DNA of 64,000 nt, taken from contig CM060172.1 of assembly GCA_030549775.1 (NCBI GenBank), positions 55,231,942 to 55,295,941 of the forward strand, given 5' to 3'. Both the position numbers and the translations under genes were made by a program. The notes beneath the pieces are model-generated. The model had not been told where the DNA came from. It worked only from the letters and a program-made list of their open reading frames with translations, and did no database searches. This document shows, piece after piece, positions 25,701 through 37,253 of this stretch (the first letter of the stretch is position 1; each line of letters starts with the position of its first letter). This stretch comes from Tamarix chinensis (Eukaryota > Streptophyta > Magnoliopsida > Caryophyllales > Tamaricaceae).

Positions 25701-28700
25701 CCCTTCGATAAAGTCAATCAACAAATCATCCCAAACTCGTTTTAGTAAGGGCAGTGGCTGTAACAGACCAGCTAGGGACAAGGTCTGGACCTTGTTCTGT
25801 TGACAGATAGCACAAGCAGCCACATAATCCTAAACTCTTCGACACATACCTAACCAACACACATCTTTGACTAATCTCATGTAAGTCTTCAACAATCTAG
25901 AATGCCCACCAATCAGTCCTCCATGATATTCGGCCAATATATTAAATAAACACAGAATTCCGAGGGAATACTAGCCTGCCCTTGTACAACAGGGCCCCCT
26001 GATTAAGGCTATAGTCTGGTACCATTCCAAAAAACATGTGGAGAGCCCTTTTGATAGGTACTAACTCCATGTCAGCATCCACCTCTTCTTACAAAGCCTG
26101 CTAATTGTGAACCCAAGCTGCAATCAAAGCAGCTAAGCTAATTTCCCCGTCGTGTCTAGACAAGGTATCAGCTGCCTTATTCTCACAACCAAGCCGATAT
26201 TCAATGTCAAAGTTATAGCTCCATAATTTGGAAAACCAGCGTTGATGCTCTTCGGAGATGACTCGCTAGTCCAACAATAACTTTAAGCTTTTGTGAACTG
26301 TGCGTACTACAAATTTGTGTCCCAAGAGGTATGGCCTCCAACGCCTAATTGCCAAAACTATTGCCATCAACTCCCTTTCATATATAGACTTCATTCAGGC
26401 TCGAGGTCCAAATACTTAGACTAAAGTAAGCAATCAGTCACTAATGTTGTATCAGGACCGCTCTAATTCCTAAACCTTAATGCAACCGTCTCTACCAAAA
26501 ACGATTGCTGGAAATTGAGTAAGGCAAGGATCGGTACCTTTACCATTGCTTGTTTGAGCTTCTCGAATGCCCATTGAGCCTCCTCATTCGGGTCAAAGCT
26601 ATCATTTTTAAGCTAGGCAATTAAAGGTGTTGCTATATACCCATATTAGTGTACAACTTCCAGTAATATTCTGTGAGACCAAGGAAACCCCAACCATTGC
26701 CTTTATATTGGATGAGTCAGCTGAAACACCTGTTGCTGAGACGACATGACCAAGCCCTCATTTGGTATTACTTATTTTTAATAACTACTTTTAGATCAAA
26801 ATTACTTTTATAAATCTACTTTTTTTAAAAGTACTTTTATAAGTAAAATATATGTTTGCTTTTACTTTTATTGTATAAGTGATTAATACCAAAAAAACTA
26901 CTTATTATAGCTCATTAGTGTTTGGTTTTCATTTTTCTATAAATTTACTTTTTGTTTTCCATCTTTAATTTTTATATATCTTTTGATAATAATTATTATA
27001 TAAATTATGTAACATTAAATATTAAAAAGCATATGAAACATTACAAAGTATAAAAAAATATAAAGATATTACAAAAAACTAAAAATTTTAAAATAAAAAT
27101 TATAAACTTATTAAAAAAATTATGAACCACCACTAAACAAACTTTATAAAATTCACAAACATCTAAAACTCAAATAGTAACAATGATCAAAGTTTATATT
27201 ATGCAATTAATATTCTTATATTTATAATAAACATCATAAAACCAAAGTAGTTTGGCTCAAGTTTAGCTTCAAGGGTAGAGGCTTTAGCAGCGGCGGCTTG
27301 GATATCCTTGGGTGACGAGCTGGCCGAACGGGGCAATTGTGCTTCCAATTTTGGGAAATTAAGGTAAGCAGAATGGCCTTTGATGGCGAGAGCTGCAACC
27401 TCATGGGCTCGAGCTGCCATCTCTACTGTAGGGAAAGTTCCCAACCATATCCTTGATTTTTTCTTAGGTTCTCTGATTTCTGATACCCACTTGCCCCAAT
27501 TCCTCTTCCTTAATCCCCTGTAAGTGGGACGTCGCCCTTCGGTACTCCCGCCCTTGATATTTTTTCTACTCATCGCATCATCATTATTATGATTAATTGT
27601 CTTCTCTTCCTGGGCGGCCAAATCGGCCAACGCCGCCATCATTTTTGTGGTGACCGTTAAAGAGGAGGTGGTGGGGGTAGCGGGGAAACCGGTGGTGTGG
27701 ACCATACGAGTTGGTAAGTTTAGTGCATCCCCCTACAGTCCCGAAGAGGTTATAGGAACAGATGCTCAGTTTACCGGAGACGTGGGGGTGGGGGAGATAA
27801 ACGAAATTTTTTATAAAAAAAATACCATACCGCAAGGTTTTGGAGAAGTAGTTTTAAAAGTAGGTAAAAATTACTTATAGATTATTACTTTTAGAAAGTA
27901 ATTTTTACTAATCACTTTTTTATAATTACTTATTAGAAGTAAAACCAAACACTTATAAAAATCTATAATTACTTTTTATAATTAATTATCTAAAAAACTA
28001 CTTTTCCTAAGTAAAACCAAACAAGCTCCAAGATATTCTAGCTCCTCTTGACCAAAAAAGCACCTTTTTTCTGTTAACAAACAATGAGTGTGCACGCAGC
28101 AACTCAAACACAAATCTCAAATGCTTCACATGAGCCTCCATCCTAGGACTATACACTAATATGTTGTCGAAGAACACAAGAACTTATTTCCTCAAGGCTT
28201 GAAAATGTTGCTCATCAATGCCTGAAATGTGGCTGGAGCATTCATCAGCCCAAATGGCATTACAAGAAATTCGTAATGACCTTCGTGAGTTTTAAAGTCT
28301 ATTTTGGGCACATCTTCTGACCGCGCCCTAATTTGATGATACCCCAACCTTGAGTCAAGCTTAGAAAATACCGTTGCGCCATAGAGCTCATTTAACAACT
28401 CTTCAATTACTAGTATTGGAAACTTATCCGGGACTGTTGCTTTAGTTAAGGCACAGTAGTCTATACGGAAGCGCCAAACACCATCTTTCTTCCTTATTAG
28501 GAGCACTAGACTAGAGAAGGTGTTGTGACTTGGTTGAATGATGCTTGCTACCATCATTTCTTGCACCAACTTTTCTATCTCATCTTTCTAAGCTTGGGGG
28601 TATCTATAGGATATAACACTCACATGTTGTTGCCCCCGCTTTAGCTCAATGCAGTAATCCAAAGCCCGCTGAGGTGGAAAAGCCCCTTGGAGCTCCCAAC

Positions 28701-31700
28701 GCATCCTTAAACTTATCCAACACATGTTGGACATCCTTAGCAACTTGGGTTGTTCCCTACATGTTTTCCTCTACTGCTTCCATTGCACAACACTCCAACA
28801 GGATCCACTTCCCTCTCTTCGGATGGTCTTTATCATAGCTATTAGTGAGATCTGAGTTTTGCATAACCCTGAGTCCCCTCTTAACTCCATAATTTTTCTG
28901 GCACACAACGAATTTCATAACCATAGCCTTCCAATTTACCTACATCATCCCGAGTTTCTCAAGCCATTGCATTCATAGAATGACATCCACACTTCCTATC
29001 TCGAGGTAAGAAATCTTCGCATACATCAATCTCTTGAAAAGAGAGAGCCAGTGACTTACACAATCCTTAAGTCTAGACCGACCCGCCTATCCCCATAACA
29101 ACCCCATATGCACTAGTGGGGGTCAGCGGCAGCTGCCACTTTCAGGCCACATCTAGTGCGATGAAGTTCTGAGTCGCTCCACTATCAACAAGCACTATTA
29201 CCTGGGTGCCTTTCGTCTCCCCCGCAAGCTTCATAGTTCTTGGGGAGGTGAAACCGACTACCAAGTTCATGGATAACTCAATCTATCCTTTCAACTTCTC
29301 CTCCTCTAGTTCGGTGGCTTCGTCCTCGTCCACTTGAGCTTCGATTTCTTCTAGAGAGGAAGAATCATCCAGCAGTAACGCCTCCAGCAGGAGATTTTTG
29401 CACTTGTGCCTTGGCGTGAACTTCTCATCGTAATGAAACCATAAGCCCCTATCCCTTGTCCATTGATACTCAGCATCAGTGAGTCGACAGAACCCAGAGG
29501 GTGGCAAGTTGGTGGATTTCCCTTCGGTGTCCGTGCTGCTGATGAAGTTCATAGTTCAGCCAGTGTTGTAGCTCTCTGCTGCCTTCGTACCCACAGGGCT
29601 AGAGTGGGTTGAAGAAGTCAAGTAATATGGGCTTGAAACCTTTGGGCCTGAAATATGACCTTGGGCACTAGTGACCCTGCCCATACTGCCCCCAGACCGA
29701 CCCACTTGAAGGACCCGATTCTTCTCCTCGATCAGTTGGACGGCCTCCATCATCTCCAAGAGACTCCATGGCTTCATCAAACGGACCTCCACCCGAATGG
29801 TTGGCTTAAGTCCGTTGAGGAATGTACTCTCCAGAATCTCCCCCGTCAATCGTCCTTACAGTGGTGCCATCATTGCTTCGAACTTTTCCAGGTACTCTTC
29901 AATGGAGGCTTCTTATCCGATGGCAAGGAAACGCTCAAAAAGGAATCCCTCTTGTTTTGCTCTAAATCAAAGCAATAGTGCCTCCTTCAATCCAGCCCAA
30001 GAGGTGAATTTTCATACCTCCTCTATATACTGAAACCAAGATAAGGCATGACCCTCCATTGCTATTGTCGTAGCCTCTAGTGTTTCCCCCTCTATCAGTC
30101 AATTCAGGTTGAAGTAGTGTTTGGCCCTAAAAATCCAACCATCAGGATCACTACCATTGAAGAGAGGTAGCTCCATTTGACGCACAGCACGAGGTTCATT
30201 CTTATACACTACTTCTAATTCTCAAGTCTCAAGTCAGACTATCTAAGTTTCCATCCCAATTGCCTTTACCATCTTCTCCTTCCCATTTTCCACGACCAGA
30301 ACACCAGAGTCCCCTCAACTGATCGGCACATCCATCTTCTTAGTTAACTCTCCGATGATCCTATCCAAACTCTGAGTGTCTGATTGTAGTGCGCCTACAT
30401 CTCTCTACCACTCCTCTTGCATAATCCCTACTTTATCTTCCAAATCCTTCAGTGTTATTTTGCTTCCCAACCGTCACAGCTCTCATACCACGTTGATAAG
30501 AACATAACTAAATCAGCAATCGTAGCAATTGTCAAGTAAATGGTAAATATATTAAACTGAAACCTGTTACATATGTGTTGGGCAGCCCCAGGTCAAAAAT
30601 AGCTTACCACATAATTGGTAGCTTAATACAAGGGCTGAATGCAATAGTAAGTTACCAACTAGCACCGCATACACAAAACCAACTACATACTCAGTGTTAC
30701 AAAAATGAGGGACTTATATACATAAGTCTGAATCTGCACTACAACTCCCGAAATATCGAGATCCCGCAATCGTAGCAATTGTAACAACACAGATGGTGGG
30801 AAAGGATAATGTGTGTTGAGAAATGAGAGATAATGGTGGATACAAGCTAGGAGTTTGAGGACCTAGTTCCTCCCGCTACTACCAATTCCTCCTTACCTCT
30901 CTTCTAACATCCTTCCCCTATTTAGTCCCCAATCAATCCTAACAGAATTGCCCCTTCCCACCCACCTAACTACCAGCAAGGCATAACGAGCTAACAAACT
31001 AAATAATACCCCTCCCCTAACATGCAAAATACCCGGTTAAGTAATAGTAATAATAACAAACTCAGTCAATGGCTAAGTCACAGCCAAGCCAACACCAGTA
31101 GCTCCAACTAGACCATCTCCCCCAACCTTGACCTTCCCACGCCTAGCATAAGTGAATATGACCGATGGTTTATCATAAGGCTCCATTTTAGGGTTGTTTC
31201 CGATAACTTAGTATACTTCTACTAGAGTTAGCTAGACCTAGGATGACTACCGATTTTTTGTTTCATAGTTTGAGCGACTAATATACTTAGAATAATTAAA
31301 TCAATTTAGGGGAGGATCGGCCATAAATAACCAAAGGAGCCTAACATACTCATCAGGAACAGTTGAGACTGTCAACTTGGCCGGATATACAGAATATGCC
31401 ATGGTTACCCAAAACCTGCAAACAGACAGATATGTTAGAAAGTCAGTTTAACTTCCAGCAGCATAAAGGACAAAAGATATATTACATACAAATGCATTAA
31501 AAAAAAAAGGAGGTTGTGGATCACAAGCTGAAAATTCAATTCGCAAAATATCAATCCAAACAAGTAGGCTTACTAACAATAGAGATACTAAATCCCACAA
31601 CAATATTCTAATCACTTGTGAATTCAGCTCAAAAAACACATACGATCACAAGAAATAAATTTTAGTTTCAAATTCCAATATCATAAATATAATTCTATCA

Positions 31701-34700
31701 AAGATTTCCGAAACCTTTTGAAAGTGGTAAGGCTTCATATTGCACGAGGATAAATTTGAGAGTTCATGGTGCTTCATATGACAACAACCAAATGCAATGA
31801 GTGATAGGAGATCACTAATAGCACAATACATCATAGCTCTCATTTTTACTCATTTCCATTATTGAAAGTTGTGTGATTCATAAAGGAAGCTGGGATAGTA
31901 TTTGTAGATGGAGTTTAAACATAGATGTAGGTAAGGGATGGAAAAAGAAGCTCCAAAACCACAAATTGTATTGAAATCCAATCTTGACAAGATGGTCTGT
32001 GAATTCAAGACAGCATATAGTAGCAGCAGAGGCAACAATATCATATACAGGACATAAAACCAGGATCACGCCATGTGTTGCAAGCCAACTCATTGTTTTT
32101 CTTGGCAACAAAAAGGACCAAAAGCATTCCATGGGAGGCAAGGAGTCCAAAATCTGAATCCAATTCATATAGGTCTCTTTTAGGTTATAACCAGTTTACA
32201 TTATAAAGCAAATCGGCCTAGAGGAGGCAATGTCAAATCACATTTATGGACAGATCAGAGAAAATTGTGCACTAAAAGGCAGTTAAGAGAGCTCTGATGC
32301 CAAACAACATAATAAAGCAAAACAAAAGGAGAAAGACATTTCTCATACGGGTCAGCGCGCTTGACTCTGCACATTTCACACAAAAACTGCGTTGGTAGTG
32401 GAACATCCACCACAGGATTCTCTGAAACAATTACACAAGGCATATGTTGCCACAAACTGCAATCTGGATCAGCACACTGCAGGTGGAAATTTCCTTGTTA
32501 ATGATTGCAATCTTATTAACATCAAACACAACCTCAGTGGTGGCATATAGATAGAACAGAAATTATATAAAGAAGGATTATATTTTTCATTTGAGAAGGG
32601 AAAGGAGGAGTGATCAACAATCTGCATAACTTTCCTTTTTACCATAGTTTAAAATCTGCATGCACAATATTGTCTTAAGATAGCAAAAATGGTGCACAAA
32701 ACATGTCAGAATTATTGTTAGTGATTAGAACAGTATAGAAGATATTACTATACTTTTTAAATAAAGATAGCTCAATCCACATCAGTAAATCTCAACATTG
32801 TAAATTGTATTAAGAGATCAAACACGTTAGATGCCGTATAGATCAATATCATAGAGAAGTACACATGGTCAACCCAAGCAAGCATGCAGCATGAGGGGAC
32901 TAGGTATATGGATCAAGCAGTAGCTACAGGGAAGCAGAGGAGCCAGAAAAAGTAGTCAGCATCTTAATCATGAAAGTGCAGGAAGCTAATTTCAGGTTAA
33001 AATAGATATGGGGAATTCAGCAATAAATTTGACATGACAAGACCAACATTGAACAAAAGATTGAAAGAACAAATGCATTATTTTTTTTAAATTTATACCT
33101 ACACGTGTCATTCCTGCATGCAGAGCCCACATGGTTCTAAGAATGGTGTGAATACGTATATGCAAGGTGCAACAATTTTGCCAGAAAACATCAATCACAA
33201 GTAAAGATACATAAGCTTAACCTGGATAACGGGATCAATAGGTGAAGTAATGCCACAAGGGCAACGGACTTTCATATCAAAACGAAATGATTCTTCAGTT
33301 TCCTCCTTGAGCTGCACTTTGCTGCCACTTGAACTACACTGCTTCTTAGTATTGGAATCACCAACTCCACTTTCTAGCATTTTCCTAGATATAATGGAGC
33401 TCAATCATTTCAACGGGAAAGTACAGCAGAAAGAGAACAGGAACACCTAAATAGCAATTTTTCAGATACTTCCTATTCCCCGTTATTTTTTCATACTGTC
33501 TGGAGCCTGTTGTAATTTTAATGCCAAAATCAAGGAGGCAAGAATGGAACAATAGAAATACAGATACATTTTGCCCACCTATACCAGTAAGAAACAGAAG
33601 ATGACAATAATAAAGATAATACATCTGCAAATTTGCTAGCCCATCCCAACCCCCAACACAAGAAAAAAAGGCGAGACAGCCACTCAGCCAGATCAGGCAA
33701 ATACAACTCAGACCTGAGAACATAAATCTACATCCATGTATCATTATCCAAAACCAATAGAAACCAAAACTAGAACAGGCATGACTTTGAGAAACTCTGC
33801 TCCCAGCCCATAAAGAAATTAAAGATAAATCATGCAAAATCTGAAAGGAGATCCAATTCATCAGGAAAAAGAAATAGGAAACAAGAACCTGTAAGTTTCA
33901 TTGATTATTTCAACTAGCCCTTCCTTCCCATTTGTACTCCTTTTGAATAATCCAGGAGCTGCAAAAAGATTAAAATTCATTTGAAATGATTTTTCAAATG
34001 GGTTAGAGAACACAGGGATCGTCTTTACAGGGAGATTATCTTAAACCATCATAGTATGCATGCATGTTTCATTTCCTTTTTCTTTGTTTTGGGGAAGAAA
34101 ACTAAGTATTCCTAGCTCAATATTTGTCACAAATGTGAAGCAGATAAACCTCCAGCAAGGCAGGACAACCCCAATCCACAGATCCAATTCATATGCCAAA
34201 CATTTATAGATGATGTCTCTGAGGAAAGCAAAAACTGGCCTTTGCAGAAATACAACTTATAAAGGTAGAATTCATTAAGTAATGTAAACATCTTAGGAGG
34301 AGAGATACTCCAATCTCCACAGCCATCCACGTAAAATGTGCAAGATGGAAATGAAACTCACTTCCTTCATCATACAGCAAAGCCAAGATCCTGTCCATTA
34401 GATCCTGTACAGCATGAACAAACTACTCGGGTCATGCATCCCTCAGTTAACTATTGGAAATAAAATGAAAAGAGTTTCTAATAGCACAAGAGATTCTAAT
34501 TAAAGTTGCTATTTAACATTAATACTTCATAGGTTAATGAAATAAGCCAAAAAAATTCAAACATGAAGAAAGCACTCTGCTTGAGCTATAAAAGTTAATG
34601 AAGAACTGCGGATCAGATTAAGACAATAAGATATAATAATAAAAATGAGTGAAAAGATATATTATAAAAAGATCAGTACAAGGGAAATCCAACATGGTTC

Positions 34701-37219
34701 AGTACTGAAACATTATGGCTGCAAAGTAAGGACAAGAATACAATAGCGTTTGCAATGATGCGACTCCTATTTAAAGAACCACAAAAGTACTATGCTGATA
34801 GTGAAAAATAAAATTAGACGTTTTCTCAAATCCCAAGGCCCATTATGAATCTTTTGCAAAGTGATTAATAACTACCACTTCCAAATCTATTACCACCTTT
34901 AAATAGGTAATATGAACATCAAATCCTAACTGCAGTTCAGCAAATACTCTTACTTAATGAACTAACAGAAAAACAGAATTCAGACATGATCCCCACCCCC
35001 AAAAAACTAGGAGCACAATTCTGCCCAACTACATTTAGTTTTGGCATCAGGTCAAAAAGCATTTAAGTGCTTTATCATTTATCATAGCAATCAGCTGGAA
35101 ACAGCCACCAGAAGATTTTTGAGACACATTCTCTCCAGCACAGCGAAGAAAGCTTTAAAGAAGACCTTTGATTCATACAACAGATAGTCAATTATAGAAT
35201 TTTTGAATAATATCCTCTGAATATTCATGACATCTTTCGTAAATAGGGCTGGCAGGCTGCACCACTAGTGAATCCGGCTGACCCATCCAGACAAGGGTTG
35301 AGAGAGCACATCAAAGAAGATAAAGTTTGCCTATCTAACGATCGATTTAAAACCACAGTATAGCCTAAAGTCACAGGCTCAAGATAACTTGCAAGGGCGG
35401 CTTCAGAGAAACATGCTGTTGAACGGCACAGGTCAGTAGGAAACACAGAAGGACAAGTTACTAAAAGAACTAGCATGGAGTCAAGAAACTTGATAGACAA
35501 TGAAGAAATCACTTACAAGCAAACCAACCACAAACAACATTCAACAACTTAAAACTGGTTTATATCAGAAAGAAGAAAGAATACAGATATAAGATATTAA
35601 ACGAAATGGTCAATCAAAGCTTACATCATTAAAATTTAGAAGAGAGAAGAATGACTAACATCAGCAGGTAAAAGAACCATGAGATAAAAAATAAAAAAAC
35701 TAAGAGCAACTGCAGACAACAAGAGAGAAATCTGGGAAGAACAGAAAATAAGGAAAAGAGACTCTACAAGAGTGAGAGTGCCATATCCCCCTGTCAAAAG
35801 AAGTGACTACCAAGGAAGCAACTGATAGACAAAAGGAATTTTCATCGTTCCAGCCAAAGACTTCCATCTTTCTTCCACTTATCCTCACATTGAAGTTTAG
35901 AATCACCGCAACTTATAAGCCCAAGGTCTATAAAATGTGTGTTTGGTAGGTCACAAGCTAGATTTTAGCTTATTGACTTGGTCAATATGAACTTTCTATC
36001 AAAAATTTTATTTGCGTAACTTTTTCACTAGCTTATGAGATGTTTCCTTTTTGAGAAGCTAAAAATGGTAGCTTATAGTTCAACATAGGCTAGCTTTTTA
36101 CATTATTTTTTTACTCTAAAACAAGTTCTGGTTGTTTTTATGTTGAAAGGTCAATAAGCTCTTTTTTAAGCCTCCTAAGGAAAGTAGATTTTTCACAAAC
36201 TTATAACCAACATTTGAGAAGCTTAAAAAGAAATTTATAGCTTATCATAAGGTAGGGTCTTGATTTTCCTGTTTTAGACCCTGTAATAAATTTTAGTTCA
36301 ATTTTATAAGTCATGACATTTCATACTTTTCAATCAATTAGTTCAACGGCTAGTTTTTCCAGACTTCAAAATGAAATCAACTAATTTATTGCGAATAACT
36401 AGCTTGTCAACTTTTGGCTACCTTTTCAGATATAAGCTAGCTTATCAACTAATTTGTGACACACAGAGCCTACATAATTTTCAGGCAAGCATGGAGCACT
36501 TATATCCAAGTTTGACCCACTATGAGTAAACGTGCTGCATTTTAACTTAGCTAATTCTTAATGTAGAGCAAATCCAAGTAGCAGGCACCCAAAAAGCTCA
36601 AGTATCACTTGCAAAGTACTAACCCCGTCAATATGCATGAATCTAAGATATATTTCTCAATTAAGTAATTTTATGGCCAATCAAAACAGGGATTAGAAAC
36701 AAGGCTTAATAGGAAACAGGCTTTGATGTCAAATAATCATATTAAAAACCCCAACTACCAAGAACATGAAAAGGCAACATGTGAGATGCAATTTAGAATA
36801 AAGACTATAAATTTTTTCATTACAATTGACCAAAACTAAAACCATTTGACATGCAAATAAATTCTCTGCAATTTGTGGGGAAAAAACTACCCAAAATATT
36901 CATATCAGATTCAGATATACTGCTGATATCTGGAAATGTATAACTCTAAAGTAGCACTATAACTGTGGAAGGGCTCAACAGATTTCATAATACACACCGA
37001 AATGGCCGTACACTATCTCAACGGATGCATCTCATAGGAACAAAAATGCATTATATATATATATATATGTATGTATGTATGTATGTATATACAGTTCACA
37101 GTTATTCAACAAAGCATAAAGAAAATGGCATGGCTTCAGAGGGCACAATGACATCATAGAGGCGACCAATCACATCAAGTCTGACAAGGAGACTAATACA
37201 CATGCACATACATACATAC

Positions 37220-37253
<34 letters not shown>

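Larger units (their letters stand above)
24217..31175 (-). mobile_element. Ty3/gypsy LTR retrotransposon (decayed, about 7 kb, minus strand)
   Basis: Flanks TATGG (24212-24216) and TAAGG (31176-31180) form a 5-bp duplication with one change. The LTRs begin and end TGATAA...TTATCA. Minus-strand features in order: 5' LTR (30494-31175), primer site TGGTATGAGAGC, gag, RT, RNase H, integrase, a G-rich polypurine tract and the 3' LTR (24217-24675). Many stops break it. A 1273-bp TIR element carrying an AP2/ERF fragment splits pol. It has the same orientation as SIZ1. Confidence 0.93.
17166..31349 (-). other. SIZ1 intron 7 (14.2 kb) filled with nested transposons
   Basis: Donor ATGA/GTATGT at 31349 and acceptor ATTTTCAG before 17165; exons 7 and 8 join in frame inside the PINIT domain. 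Unique-looking intron sequence remains at about 17166-18153, 23755-24216 and 31176-31349. The rest is a copia element and a gypsy element, both with recognisable target duplications. Confidence 0.88.

Noticed and set aside
33385..33861. 158-codon minus-strand frame with hydrophobic stretches
   Set aside because: It covers SIZ1 intron 4; the acceptor and exon 5 junction fit SIZ1 better, and no protein family is recognisable.
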